64,000 nucleotides of DNA from Lantana camara (GCA_037501455.1 CM074858.1:80822501-80886500); one strand, 5' to 3'; shown: positions 23,356 through 35,449, numbered from the stretch's first letter. Notes: generated by a model from the letters alone, not told the origin. Numbers and translations: made by a program.

Positions 23356-23848
23356 ATCATCAGCCCAAGATAGACAAAAGAGCTACGCCGACCTTCACCG
23401 GAGAGATCTCAAATTTGAAGCTGGAGACCGAGTGTTCCTGAAAGCGTCTCCATGTAAAGGATTTGCTCGGATTGGGAGAGGAGGAAAACTTAATTCTCGT
23501 TATTTAGGTCCTTTTGAGATTCTTGAAAGAATTGGTAAAGTAGCATATCGGTTGGACCTACCACCGAGCCTTACGAGGATTCATAATGTATTTCATGTGT
23601 CTCAACTAAGAAAATACTACCCCGATGAAATAGAGATCCTGCTCGTTGAAGAAGTAGAATTGGAACCTAATTCGACTTTTGTTCAGAAGCCGATCAAGAT
23701 CTTAGATCAAAAGTTTCAAGAATTGAGGAATAGGCGAATTCCAACGGTTAAGGTTCTTTGGAGGAGTGATAAGACTGAATAGGCCACATGGGAAACCGAA
23801 GACAAGATGAAACAGTTCCATCCAGAGTTGTTTCCTACCGATCAGTGA
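23356..23848 (+). pseudogene. Tekay integrase C-terminus and chromodomain
   Basis: Begins in DRQKSYAD, continues through the GPF/Y region ([13 protein letters not shown]), [14 protein letters not shown] and the chromodomain-like tail [15 protein letters not shown] at 23780-23782 interrupts the chromodomain just before [17 protein letters not shown]. Protein identity to the intact copy at 47617-52143 is plainly high. Confidence 0.92.
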
Positions 23849-23865
23849 ATCTGGGGACCAGATTC
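23847..23865 (+). promoter_or_regulatory. 3' hairpin between pol stop and polypurine tract
   Basis: GAATCTGG-GGA-CCAGATTC, an 8-bp perfect stem that overlaps the end of pol. The polypurine run AAGGGGGGAGGA follows directly. Homologous hairpins are at 47597-47615 and 35399-35417. Confidence 0.75.
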
Positions 23866-24815
23866 TTCTAAGGGGGGAGGATTGTAACGCCCCAGTTTTT
23901 TCAGATGTTCAGGTAAGCATGCCACGTGTGAGTTTTCGAGAGATAGGATTATTTTAATTCTTTCATTTATTAATTTATACATTTTATGACATTATATGAA
24001 TTACATCTCAACATGTTTAAGTTAAATTATGTGAAATTGTTATTAAATCATGAATTATTGCACGAATTGTATTCGATTGCTACGTGAGTTATTTGCCGAG
24101 CATGCCTATTTGATTAGGTGTCCTTAATTGATCACTTCTTTAAATTGGAGGACTTAATTGCATGAGGATTCCAATGGACTAAAATGATTATTTCCCATAA
24201 AGATAATCCTCAATTGCATGAACTTACTCACTTGGAGTATTTAATTACAATTTGTGGTTTTTCAACTCTTACAAGAGATGCATTCACGTAATATGTCTTC
24301 ATACATACAACTATCATCTCTTGCTCTCTCTCCTTCTCTCGATTGAAAGTAAAGGAGAAGAAGAGAAGGGAATTCATCATCTCCAAGTTATTTTCAGTAA
24401 AATTCGAACTTTGTGGCATCAATCATCTCCATAACTTCATCTCTTTCCTCCTTCATTTCTTTCAAGGTATATATGATTATATGAGTGATTTCTTGAGATT
24501 CATATATGAAGCTAGAGTTATGATTTTGGATTAATAACTTGTGTATTAGTTATGAGAAGCATGATCATGAGTTTAAACTTGAATTCCATGCATAATTCTT
24601 GAAGTATATGAAAGTGGATAGCATGAACTTATATGGGTTTTATATTGAGCTTCTTGGTGATTTAAGCATGTTACATAGTGTTATTTGATGCCTAAATGGA
24701 GTATTATGTGTGTATGTATGTGGGAAGTGTTTGTCCTAGCTTGAGAATGGTTTTTGGGTTGATTTGTTTAAGCTTCCAAAATGCCTTGTTGTTACCCTGT
24801 TTCTCGAGCAGAGGC

Positions 24816-24935
24816 TCCCAGCCGGGAACCCTTTTAGTTCAAAAATCATCCCGGCCGGGAACCATTAGAAAATTGCTCTCGTTAAAAATGTCCCGGCCGG
24901 GATCCTTTTTAGCACAAATCCAGTCCCGGCCGGGA
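24816..24935. promoter_or_regulatory. palindrome array, TCCCGGCCGGGA type (4 units)
   Basis: Units at 24816-24827 (one mismatch), 24849-24860, 24891-24902 and 24924-24935. Start-to-start distances are 33, 42 and 33 bp: two pairs with the same 33-bp step as in the other LTRs. It lies 933-1052 bp from the LTR start. Confidence 0.88.
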
Positions 24936-25209
24936 TTGTCAACTGGAGGCACATATTCTGTACTTTTCATACCTTGAGTTTTGTAGCTCGTTTATGTGGT
25001 CTTTGGGACATTAGCTATATACATGAACATATTCATGACATACCATAATTGTCAATTCATGTCGTATGCTTGCATGATTACGCCGTTCGTCTTAATTGGT
25101 TCATAGGAGTCGTGTCTCACGTACACTTATTTTATTGCACAGACCAGCTTCCAGGGGACGAGGAGCAGGCACCTTAGACTTGTGTCCCTTTCTTGTTTTG
25201 TCCTGGCAG

Positions 25210-25915
25210 GTGAGGTTTAATTTCTAGATACCTAGAACCCTTACAATCTCTATGTGAATTTTTGGCCAAAATGTATACATATTTATAAATATTTCTCCAA
25301 AACCTCAAATGATTGCAAATGAACCATGTTTCTTACATTGAACCAACCTTGTTTTTGGCGAGTATATTGTACTGCACTGTGGGCCCAAGGGTTAGTGTAT
25401 TGAGCCAACCGGGAAAGCAAGGGCTGACGGGTAACTCTTGCACTACCCTCACCACTTTGGGATGACCCTTGAATCCACCAGGAGATTGGTGGAGGAAGGA
25501 GTTTCGGGCATGGGATTCATGTACCCGATGCTCAATGAGAATTGATGGTTCGGGTCTTGCAAACCCAACCATCACCTGGAGACAAAAGGGTTATTGAAAT
25601 TGCTATTGATTGATTGCACTGTAATTACTTGCATGATCACTTAACCAAATGATAACCTAAGTATTGTACACTGTCGGAGTAAAGGTTGGAGACATGCCCT
25701 CACTCGCGGGGCCACTGATTGACTGTAATTGAATTAATTGTTAAATTTGATAGTTGTAATCTCGGGCGATGTTTATTTTCTTATTGAACTTATATTGCTT
25801 TCTTTCTTTAAACTTTAACCGAGGTTATAACTTGCCTGATAATTGCGCTTATATTTATCAAACCCCTCAATCAGTCTTCCATATACTGATGCCTCCACCT
25901 TTCCGTGTTTTGTAG
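25210..25915 (+). other. putative intron inside the Tekay LTR
   Basis: CAG/GTGAGGTTT (donor, intron from 25210) and TTCCGTGTTTTGTAG/GTGCG (acceptor, intron to 25915). GCTAGGCGGG follows the acceptor within 20 bp. Equivalent donor and acceptor pairs occur in every other Tekay-type LTR here that is complete. Transcripts were not examined. Confidence 0.45.
25505..25573 (+). promoter_or_regulatory. twin LTR hairpins, plus-strand Tekay LTR
   Basis: 25505-25527: CGGG and CCCG close a loop with TTCATG. 25544-25573: GATGGTT and AACCATC plus GGGT/ACCC close the loop CTTGCAA. Confidence 0.7.
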
Positions 25916-26280
25916 GTGCGTGCTAGGCGGGAATTAGAGTCTTTTGGAGTCTTTAATTTATGTCTAGCATAGTGCACTTTCATACTCTTGCTGCATATGG
26001 AATACTTATGACTTGGTTGTATTTTTGAGATTGTACATATTGTTATAAGTCGAAGATTGTATGCTTTGATGTAGATAGTACTTGAACGTTGGTATATATT
26101 ATGCTTCCGCTTAAATTGTTATACATTGGTTTGATTGGTTTGGGGTTAGTCCCGCCTAGCTAGAATTGTTTTATTGTCCCCTGTTCGCTATACGTTTGGT
26201 TTATGTACGGATTTTCCATTTCGTATGTGGACAGAGCTATAATGCGGGGGATGTGGCATCCTGACGTATCGGGTGCTACA

Positions 26281-26472
26281 GGAGGTAAATCAGGTACTCA
26301 GACCTGTTAAGGAGGAGGTGTGTCTCCCACAAGTCTACAAGGAGCCCACCCTCTAAGTCCAAATGGGACTTAAGAATAAATCTCCCACACTGCAGCCTCT
26401 AGGAATTGAACCTTTCACCTTATAAAAAATCTGCCCATCAAAAACCAACTCAACTATGCCCTGCAAACCCCT
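26281..26472 (-). mobile_element. tRNA-derived SINE (A and B boxes)
   Basis: On the minus strand TAGTTGAGTTGG (26445-26456) fits the RNA polymerase III A box and AGGTTCAATTCCT (about 26401-26413) the B box, with about 33 bp between them. A tRNA-unrelated body follows, to the LTR junction at 26280/26281. A clover-leaf tRNA cannot be formed, so it is a SINE head and not a tRNA gene. The 3' end seems cut by the Tekay insertion. Confidence 0.65.
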
Positions 26473-27135
26473 TTCTTGTTTTCTTGGGAGTTTATGTGTG
26501 AATGATAGGGTGAAGAGAGATGAGACATGAAAATTTGATTGTAAGTCAAGGTTAGTACAAGATAGAAATCGAGGAGGTTATGGTCGGCCATCATGGAGAA
26601 ATAAGGTAGGGTGTTTCATCTATTGTGTGCCATGGAGCAATATAATTGGATTGAAAAATACGAGGGTTAAAATGGTAGGGGGTCAAAAAAATGTGTGCAC
26701 ATAGTTGACGAACTCGGAAAAATCCCATGAACGCAACGGTGTGATTGAGATCATCAAATTCATACCCGAACACATAATTTGCAAATCAGAACACAATTAA
26801 GGAAAATTACAAATTGATTCATAACGTTTTTAAATTAAAATCAATTAAGTTTAAAATCTTTCAATTGAGCCCCAAAAATTTTAAATTATAAATTAATTAA
26901 GGAGGATAATGTCAGTTGCACACAGGGCTTAATTAACGCATGCGAGCTTCATGTAGATCACATAATATAACATAATTAGCAATTTAATCACATTTAGCAA
27001 TTAATTGCACATAGTGACACGTAAACTCATATAATTCAGGAGTTAAATCACGTAAAGCGTAATTAAATAAATAATACATCTTTAAAACTCATATTTACGT
27101 GTGTACCTATATGATCGAAAGAGCAGGGCGTTACA
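26473..27135 (-). repeat. fragment of a reverse-oriented Tekay-like LTR
   Basis: Ends in CAGGGCGTTACA at 27135, i.e. TGTAACGCCCTG on the minus strand, the start of a Tekay-like LTR. About 650 bp of AT-rich LTR-like sequence precedes it. The rest of the LTR is missing. The left border is not exact. Confidence 0.6.
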
Positions 27136-28890
27136 AAATCTGCCGCCGCCACCATCACCTCCACCCTAGATCCAACCGCCAGATCTTCACTCTTCTGGTC
27201 AACCTCAGTTATTCGAGTTATTGTGTGTGTGTGGATCTAAGGTTGATTTTGGTTGGTTGTTCATGGTTATTGTTGTGGTGGTTGTGGTTCTATGTGCAGC
27301 TGATGGAAAGGAAGAGAAAGGGAGGTTCGATGGTAAAAAGGCAATTGCAACGGGCGTCGGTGCGTGGTGCCAGTGGCAGTGGTAGAGGAGGTGACGGTGG
27401 TCGATTAGGAGAGGCGAAAGTGGCGATGATGGGGTCTAGCGACGGCAATGGTGGTTGTGCCGGTGGGCTAAGATGGTGGTGTATATTATATATATATATA
27501 ATATGGGTAAAATAGTCATTTTGAATGAAAAATTGAAAAAAAAAAAAAAATCAATTTTAAAGGTAGTCCACATGCGTGCAACATCAATGCTCGCATGGTT
27601 TTCTTTGCAAAGTTTGGATAATGTAAAATTTTTTAGAAGATTTTTTATATGTCTAGATTTTATTTTCGTAATATCTGACCTAATAGAGGTTGCCATTTGA
27701 CAAATTTCCCTTGTCTTAATGGTTATAACACCAGATAATGGAATAATAGAAGATTTAATACCACCAAAATTTTGGTGAAAAGGGTTAAGAAAAATAAAAA
27801 GAAAAGAAAAGAAAAGAAAAGAAAAGGAAAGGAGAGTCTTATTGCAACAATTATCATATAAGTACACCTCCTGTGTCCAATAATGACAATAGTACCTTTT
27901 CGGCCATCAATAATTTTATGAATTCTAGTTTACCTTAGTTTTGATTGTGGCAATCAATGAAATACGCTGTCATTTCGTGATGGTTCCTTGTGGGTTGTAG
28001 ACTTGTAGTTGAAATGTCTCACAGCCGCCTCGTCTGAATTTTCTTAGTCAGTTTTGTAATCATTCCTGCTGGCTTTTAGTTTTTACAAAGCACCTTTTTT
28101 TTCTTTTTTTTTTTTTTTGGGAGGATTGAGGAACTTACATTTAAATGATTACACGTTTTAAAAGTTATTCTGTTTAGCTTTATCAATTAGAATATATGTT
28201 ACAGACTCACTTTGCAAACATCAGCACATAAACATTGTCATTGAACGTCCTACTGTTTGATTTTTATTTTCTAAGGATTGTTATAGAATGTCGTCTGAGT
28301 GCTATGCATTCTAATAATTCTAATCTTCAACTCTGTATTAATTAAGTTGTACTTGCAAACGTTTATAAAGGGCATTGATATTATACAATGTAAATGCTTA
28401 TAGGTTTTTTTTCCTAGAAGTAATACTTCTTTTTTTTTTAATATCACTTATTATTATTGTTATCCTTGTTTTCTTTGTTTTAAGGTGAGATTTTCTATAA
28501 AATTTCATTTCTTAAAAAGAAGATATATGCAATTTTCTATATCTTATTACTTAAATTTTGGAATGAAAAATTTTTCGTAGTAAAAAAAGTTCTTACTCAG
28601 AATACAAGTATAAAATAATATTGAGTTGGTGGAACTATGTTAAAACTTAAAACTAAAATTATTCTCTGTAAGAGTATTTCGTTCTCTATATAGTCTTGTA
28701 GAATGTAGAAATCTTTACAAATTTCCTTTTTTTTTTTTTTTTTTTTTTTTGGTTTCTAGAGTAACGAATCGTTATATATAATTGGTAGGTTTAACTATAT
28801 TTGTTTGACTACAAATATTTTATCAATTTTAAGAGGGGCATTATAATTTACGGATTTAAGAAAACTAACCTCGAATAATGAGTTTTTTTT
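27136..28890. other. no gene recognised
   Basis: About 1.75 kb of low-complexity sequence: a CCGCCGCCACCATC stretch, a GT-rich stretch, short TA tract (27488-27500), (AAAAG)n around 27797-27826, and poly-T runs at about 28092-28118 and 28721-28750. Open frames here are short and biased in composition. I see no conserved protein. Confidence 0.5.
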
Positions 28891-29192
28891 TTCCTCTCCC
28901 TTGAGAGTTTTCTGCCTTTATGGCCTTGTCAGTTTCTTCTTCAAGATCTGACAACGAAGTGTGTTCTTCCTGGTCTGTGAGGAGAGTGTTCCACGAGTGT
29001 CCGACATCGCGGCCAGTCTCGTCACGATACTGTCTCATACGCTTTACTCTAATCCATCTTGCTTCTTTCTTAGTTTTTAGGGTTCGTTTTGCTATACTTA
29101 CGTTGCGCTTTGCTTTGTCTTTTCAGGGAAGGTACAGCTCGGGGCCTCGTTGTCTTGGACCTTGTTCTAGTGTGTAAGCATACTATCCTTCG

Positions 29193-29891
29193 ATGGAGCC
29201 AGATATAGATCAGTTGAGCATGGAATTGGCTCTTACTTCGACTGAGGATTTAGGTAGGATTGCCCCGGATGCGGTATGGAAAGGCACCGACAATTCTCCG
29301 GGCCTTCTGGTTGTGGGACGGATCCTTTTGAAGAAGCCTTTTCGCTTTGAGGCATTCCAAGCAACCATGAAAGGAGTGTTTAACCCCATCAGGGGAATGG
29401 AGGTGGAGAAACTCGATGGAGGACGGTTCCTATTCGTTTTGAATCATAAAGTAGACCTTCAAAGGATTATCAATGGAGGTCCGTGGGCGTTTGAGAAGCA
29501 TCTCTTAATCATTCGCGAGGTCAAAGATTTAGTGGATCCGGTCAGCTGCGATCTGTCTATGTGTGCCTTCCATGTCCAAGTTGAGGGTCTCCCCTTCAAT
29601 AAATGTTCACGTTCCATGGCGGAGTTCATCGGTAATCAAATTGGTAAGTTTCTGGATTATGATGAGAAGAAAAAGGGAGGGCACCTGTTCAGCCCGAATA
29701 TGCGGCTAAAGGTCGAGATTAACATGGATGGTCCGCTTAAGAGGGCTTTAAGAATCAGAAATCGAACGGGGGATGAAGAGGTTCTTGTTAAATTAAGTTA
29801 TGAAAGGTTGCCCAATTTTTGCTACATCTGCGGTCTTTGTGATCATATAGTGAATACTTGCCCAAAACAGTGTGAGGATGGGTTCCGATGA
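29193..29891 (+). pseudogene. LINE ORF1, N-terminal part (DUF4283 and CCHC)
   Basis: 232 codons: the RNA-binding DUF4283 domain (GLLVVGRILLKKPFRFEAF, then INGGPWAFEKHLLII, VEGLPF), the DUF4283-associated middle part (FLDYDEKK, MRLKVEINMDGPLKRALRI) and one CCHC knuckle CYICGLCDHIVNTC. This is the ORF1 protein of plant L1 elements, which coats element RNA. It ends in UGA at 29889-29891; the usual next text (Y-G-x-W-L-R) is found in another frame from 29888. Probably an indel. Confidence 0.88.
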
Positions 29892-30604
29892 TAGAAGATG
29901 AATACCCGTACGGGGCATGGCTCCGCGCGACATCGGACCTTGGTAAGACAGGTTGGAAAGACTCAGGCTATTCGTCGGCCGGAAAAGCTACTAAACCGCT
30001 GTTCAGAAGAACCCTCAGTGTCTCCCCTATCGTTCCTAACAAAGTTCCAGTGGTTGAGGGATCCGATGCAACTAACCCCGAGTCTTCGGGGACTCTTCAT
30101 GCAGTGCAACTCTCTTCCCGCCTTGAAACAAACATTCAAAAGAATCCCAAACCCCCAGATATCTCCACTTCCTCATCCAAATGTCATCCCCCTATCCTCA
30201 ACAGTTCCTCTGCCACGTTAGATTCCAAGGTTTCCCCACTTACCCTCCCCTCCCCTGGTGTACCTATACCACCTAAATTATCTCTCCCTCCATCCCTACA
30301 GTTTATACCCTTATCAGAAATTAAACAACAAATTGCAAACCTCAGCTCAATCAACCCACAGGCCCAAGCTTTGAATCCGATCGGGCCGGAGCCTATCCTT
30401 AGCTCCAGGCCTTTGTCACAGCCTCCCCCAACGACCCAACATTTATCTTCTCTCACAACCCTCATCAGCCCAAGCCTCCCAATACTCTTTCATCCAAAAC
30501 CATCACTATTATCCCAAACAGAAAATCTAAAACCCGTAAAAAAAAGTCCCACGACAAAGAGAACATTCCTAAAGCTCACCCCCAACACGAGGACATCATG
30601 TTAG
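29888..30604 (+). pseudogene. LINE ORF1, middle part in a shifted frame
   Basis: Starts MIEDEYPYGAWLRATSDLG; YGxWLRA is the standard text just after the CCHC knuckle in plant L1 ORF1. The rest is a Pro/Ser-rich, poorly conserved tail. The ATG overlaps the stop of the previous frame (ATGA). It ends in TAG at 30602-30604, where the frame shifts again. Confidence 0.75.
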
Positions 30605-30783
30605 TTGATACTCCGATCAGGTCCACCTTGGACCGTCTAGAGCTGGGGAAAAGAACTGCTACTGTTTTCTCTGAGATAAGTTTGGATACCCGTCCTTTGA
30701 AAAAACTAGCATCTTCATTGACGGAGTCTGAGGTTACCTCCGCACCGGCGGCGGCTGCTTTGCAGTCCCGCCGAACATCATGA
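30598..30783 (+). pseudogene. LINE ORF1, C-terminal part in a third frame
   Basis: Reads MLVDTPIRSTLDRLELGKRTATVF and ends SRRTS with TGA at 30781-30783. The TGA overlaps the ORF2 start as ATGA. The text fits the end of ORF1 of plant L1 elements, but conservation there is low. Confidence 0.6.
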
Positions 30784-32776
30784 ATCTGTTCGCCTGGAAC
30801 TGCCGGGGCTTGGGTCGAGCCTGGGCGGTTCATGAGTTGGAGGATTTCCTCCGGATTTACGATCCAGGGTTAGTGTTCCTTTCTGAAAGGAAGAGCAAGA
30901 AAAGACGGATGGATGCTCTGATGAATAAATGGGGATTGTGCGGATTAAGTGTAGATGCGGTTGGGAAAAGTGGAGGACTAGCCCTCATGTTGCGCAAAGA
31001 CTTATCGGTTGATCTACTGAGCTACTCTAAGTTTCACTTCGATGTTATGATTAATTCGCCTAATTGTCAGATAGGCTAGCACCTCACCTGCACCTATGGC
31101 CACCCGAAAGCATCGAAGAGACATTCCACCTGGAGACTCCTCGACTCACTGGAAAGTTCTCCGAGGAATCCGTGGCTTGTGATTGGTGATTTTAACGAGT
31201 TACTCTGGGGTGATGAAAAGAGAGGGGGCCGTCCTCGACCAGTTCATCAGATGCGAGCCTTCAGATAATGGCTTTGCAATTGCAGCATGGTGGATTTGGG
31301 CTTTTTAGGGAAGAAGTACACGTGGTCCAACAATAGTCCTGCTCCTTTTACTATTGATTGCCGTCTGGACAGGGCAGTAGGGAACAGAAAGTGGAAGACT
31401 TTGTTTCCTGAGTATTTTGTGCATAATATAGAGTCCAATACTTCGGATCATACGATTCTACTGTTGAAACTCTCCCCTAGTGGCACGGAAAATAAGAAGA
31501 GTCGTCCTAGAAATACCTTCAAATTTGAATCTGCATGGCTTCGTGACCCTGAGTGCGAAAAAATTATCATAGAAAGCTGGGGCAATACGGTTAACGGCCA
31601 TAATTTTGAGGTTTCTTGGAGGAAGATTGAGAACTGTAAGCTGGACTTGTCGGATTGGGCGTCGGATAAATTCGATATCCCTAAGGAACGCATCAGAAAG
31701 ATGGAAGACAGCCTCAAGGAGATTAGACGCGGTCCTGTTTCTATCGAGAGCAAAAGGCGGGAAGCTTCTCTTAGGAAGGAGATTTTCGAATGGTATGGGA
31801 GGGAGGAATCTTGGTGGAGACAGCGGGCTAAGGCCCATTGGATGGCGGACGGGGACCGGAATACTAGTTACTTCTTTGCTAGAACTAAGAGTAGAGAGAA
31901 AAGGAACAGAATTGACAAGTTAATGGACAGTGATGGTGTGGTACGTACCAAACCTGATGAAATATATTCTGTGGTGGAGGAGTATTTTGAGAAGATCTTC
32001 CAATCTAATCAGACTTCGGTGACTGAGATAGATAGTATGATTACAAACTTACAAAGTAAGGTGACTCCAAAGATGAACGAGCTGCTCCTCGCGCCGTATT
32101 CTTCTCTGGAAATTGAGAAAGCATTGAGGTCTATGTTCCCCCTGAAGGCCCCTGGACCAGACAGTATGCCTCCTATCTTTTTCCAAAAATTCTGGAGCTT
32201 TATTCGTGATGACATTGTTAAGTGTGCTCTAGATTTCCTTAACCATGGTCGTTATGATCAGACGATGCATGCAACTACTATTGTTCTTACCCCAAAAGTT
32301 GAAAATCCCAAAAGCATGTCAGATCTCCGACCAATTAGCCTCTGCAACGTGTTGTATAAAATTGTTTCTAAAACTGTTTCCCTGCGACTCAAACCGATTC
32401 TTAAAACTGTGATCTCCCCTTCTCAGAGCGCTTTTGCTCCTGGGAGACTAATCGTTGATAATGTGCTTTGTGCCTTTGAAGTTAACCATTTTATTAAAAA
32501 TAAGAAGCAGGGTGTGGATGGTTTTATGGCTCTGAAATTAGATATGAGTAAAGCTTATGACAGAGTGGAATGGCGATTCTTGGAACATACTATGTTGAGG
32601 TTAGGCTTTCATTCTTCTTTTGTGAGTTTAATCTTACATTATATTTCTTCGGTTGACTATTCCTTTTCGCTTAATGGCTCTTGTTTTGGTAACCTTTCTC
32701 CGGGTCGGGGCCTTAGACAAGGCGACCCTTTGTCTCCTTATCTTTTCCTTATTTGCACAGAGGTGCTGAGCTGTTT
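30780..32776 (+). pseudogene. LINE ORF2: endonuclease and first half of RT
   Basis: The ATG at 30780 starts MNLFAWNCRGLGRAW (endonuclease motif I). GDFNE near 31187 and SDHT near 31446 complete the endonuclease, interrupted by TAG 31077-31079 and TAA 31266-31268. The RT part has LRPISLCNVLYKIVSK, QSAFAPGRLIVDN, ALKLDMSKAYDRVEW and GLRQGDPLSPYLF. The LTR element begins at 32777, before the catalytic FADD. The two stops are single-base nonsense changes in an otherwise open frame. Confidence 0.92.
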
Positions 32777-33608
32777 TGTAGCACCCCTTAATACGTGGAG
32801 GTACCACACCCCCGCACTATAGGCCGATCCACATACGAAATGGACAATCCATACATGAACTAACCTATAGCGAACGGGTGACAATTAAAAGAAAAGACGG
32901 GCTAGGTGGGACTAAACCCCAAAGCAATACCAAACCAAGACATATAAAAGTTAAAAGCGGAAGCATTATTTCATAAATACATATAGGTACCATATTTATC
33001 GGATAGATACGTATAGATACCAAACTAACTATCAATACATTATCATCTCTTACTAACCTATACAAGATCAAGTATTCAGAATGTGATAATAACGGACATA
33101 ACATGAAAAGTAGCAAAATATCTACATGATGGTACACTGCTAGACTCGGGACAATGCAAGACTGGACCAGACTCCCGCCTAGCACGACCGGCTCTCAAGT
33201 ACCTGAAAAGTGAAGTATCAGTCTACCGAAGACTGAGTGAGGGGCAATACATATATATTTGCGCAGTTAACATGCAAGTTATACTCTCGGGTAAAGGTTT
33301 ACAAAAGATAAATATAAGTTCGAGAATAAAGTACCCTTCACCCGAGAATACAACTGTCAATATTAAATACTTATTCATTTTCATGTAATAAATCAATACA
33401 TGGCCCCGACGAGTGAGGGCGGTCTCCAACCGAACTCCAAATGAACATTTACATGCTTGCTTGATTATTAATAAATAGGTGATCATGCAATTCTATTATC
33501 GTACAATAGTGTAATCACATAACACGTTCATGGAATGGAAATCATGCAATAACCCGAGGAGCATTCGTGGTGCCGGACTCGTCCCCAGTCTCCTTCTTCC
33601 TCCGGTTT

Positions 33609-33680
33609 GATGATGGGATTGCAAGGCCCCAACATCCAATCTCATTGAGCAGAGGGTACATGAATCCCTAAGCCCGGAGC
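33609..33680 (-). promoter_or_regulatory. twin LTR hairpins, element B 3' LTR
   Basis: 33609-33636: GATG/CATC and GGG/CCC close the TTGCAA loop. The following GAGGGTACATGAATCCCT closes a CATG loop. The copy in the 5' LTR is at about 39660-39731. Confidence 0.65.
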
Positions 33681-34270
33681 TCCTTCCTCCACTAACCTCC
33701 TAGTGGATTCAGGGGTGACCCCAAACATGGTGAGGATAGCGCCAGAGTTACCCGTCAGCCCTTGCTTTCCCGGTTGGCTCTAGTCACTACCCTCGGGCCC
33801 AAACGTAACCGGTCATGCTACTCGCCTAAACATGCACGAAACAATACATGGCTTGCCTGCTTGCTTGAACATGACTTGAAATGATCAATGATTTATAGAG
33901 ATTATAATTATAAATACCTTTTTGGCCGAAATATCACATAAGGGATATATGGGTTCTATATAACTAACAATTAAACCTCACCTTTACCGACAAAAGACAA
34001 GTAGGCACGGCCTACGGGGCTTGCTCTTTGTCCCTACGAAGCTGGTCTGTACAAAATAGACGTGTACACGTGAGACTTGACCCTAAATAGACCAAATATG
34101 ACGAACGGCCAAAATGCAACGAGATGACGTGCAAATCACAATGTGGTATGAAAACATGTTGTTTCAGTACATATGAGATCATATAAAAGCAATTCGGGGT
34201 TGAGGAAGTCGTTGGATCGAGGGGCTAAAAATGTAATTTTATGCAGAATATTTTGTTCTGCAATCCAGGT

Positions 34271-34496
34271 GGGAACGACCGTTCCGAACCCCTTTGTAAA
34301 ATGGGAACGGTCGTTCCCGTAATCCCCAAAAGCGCTCCAACGATTTCCAGTTTAAAAATACGCTGAAGCTGGGAACGGCCCTTCCGGCACAAGGCCAAAA
34401 TGGGAACGGCCGTTCCCATGCTCGGCCGCCTAATACATTTGAAAAGGTGGGAACGCCCGTTCCCACAATGCTTTGAGGCTGGGAACAGTCGTTCCC
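34271..34496. promoter_or_regulatory. palindrome array, GGGAACGGYCGTTCCC type (6 units), element B 3' LTR
   Basis: Units start at 34271, 34303, 34371, 34402, 34449 and 34481 (steps 32, 68, 31, 47, 32). The third is the imperfect GGGAACGGCCCTTCC, and that imperfection is kept in all GGGAACGG-type minus-strand copies. Several units are perfect 16-bp palindromes. Confidence 0.9.
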
Positions 34497-35380
34497 AATT
34501 TCTGAAACTGGAAGAACAGGGGAAACAGAGCATGGCTACGGGAATGATCAACAAGGCAACCAAAATTCCATTTTCAATCAACCAAGTCATGATTTTCGGG
34601 AAATATGATGCACACACCCTTAAAAGACAATAATATATCATCTAACCACATAAATCATGAAGTTTCACCAAGAATCCAAGGTTTCAAGTTCAAGCTCATA
34701 TTGATCATTCAATCTCAAATTCTTCCAAAATTTCATGAATAAATCATGCTATAATCACATACTCATGCCTTGATCACCAAATAATCCATTTAGCACATAA
34801 CTCTCAAACCCTAGCTAGTTTATTTATAATCAAGAATCATGAATTCATGCAACAATCACCTTTGAAGAACAAGAAATGAAGAAGATGGATGATGATGATG
34901 ATCAAGCCTCAAACTTGGAATTTTTCTTGAAAAATCTTGATGGAGTGATGAAATCTCTTCTCTCTTTTCTTCCTAGATGAACCGAGGATGAGAGGAAGCA
35001 AATATGTTGGTAAATTTGGTTGAAAATGATCATGAGAAGCTTGGAGATGCAATATACCGTGATTCATCATCCTTGGAATTAATGAAATGATCAATTTGCA
35101 ACTTAGTCCCTCAAGAGTTTAAATCATGCGATTAAGGATAAAAAGCTTTGGGGATTGGTTAATTAAGTCCTTGAAAATGTTATGCGATTTGGCCCCTAAT
35201 TTTAAAAGAATGGACATATATGCCAAGTTTGACAATTAAACCATATTCAGTAATTATTTCACGAAATAAATATTTCCGAGTCATGAAATAAATTGATAAA
35301 ATCTCATGAAAGTATTATAAAATATAATTTATAAAATTATTTTAACATAAGATATTAATAAATGAAATCGGGGCGTTACA

Positions 35381-35417
35381 ACTCTTCCCCCCTTAAAAGG
35401 ACCTGGTCCCCAGGTCC
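35381..35417 (-). promoter_or_regulatory. polypurine tract and 3' hairpin, element B
   Basis: The polypurine tract AAGGGGGGAAGAGT (35381-35394, minus strand) abuts the LTR and primes plus-strand DNA. GGACCTGG-TCC-CCAGGTCC (35399-35417) is an 8-bp stem with two compensatory base-pair changes relative to 47597-47615. Confidence 0.8.
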
Positions 35418-35449
35418 ACTGTCAAGTTTTAAAATAATGCACAAGCCAT

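Larger units (their letters stand above)
23356..26280 (+). mobile_element. Tekay chromovirus, 3' end only
   Basis: Only the last part of pol (23356-23848), the polypurine tract (about 23869-23880) and one LTR (23883-26280, 2398 bp, TGTAACGCCCC...GGTGCTACA) remain. The left edge joins the CRM-like LTR with no target duplication, so the 5' part was lost by deletion or recombination. Confidence 0.9.
32777..35380 (-). repeat. 3' LTR of element B
   Basis: TGTAACGCCCCGATTTC (minus strand start) to GGGGTGCTACA. Contains the GGGAACGG-type palindrome array (34271-34496), the twin hairpins (about 33609-33680), donor AAG/GTGAGG at 33981 with acceptor CTTTTCAG to 33203, and the GCTAGGYGGGA inverted repeat (32898 and 33175). 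Confidence 0.93.

Noticed and set aside
26401..26456. tRNA gene
   Set aside because: A and B boxes are present but no acceptor or anticodon stem forms; better explained as a SINE head. The same holds for 55.4, 55.7 and 57.1 kb.
27099..27515. 138-codon frame with Gly/Val-rich text
   Set aside because: Low-complexity GT-rich sequence that overlaps the end of an LTR fragment; no recognisable domain.
28920..29177. 85-codon frame before LINE ORF1
   Set aside because: Ser/Arg-biased, ends before ORF1, no resemblance to a LINE protein; probably 5' UTR.
34225..34641. Overlapping open frames on both strands reading WERPFP and NGRSHL/GTAVP repeats (also 40276-40692, 46243-46688, 53769-54214, 63067-63625)
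   Set aside because: They are translations of the GGGAACGGCCGTTCCC palindromes, which keep several frames open. No start context, no conserved protein.
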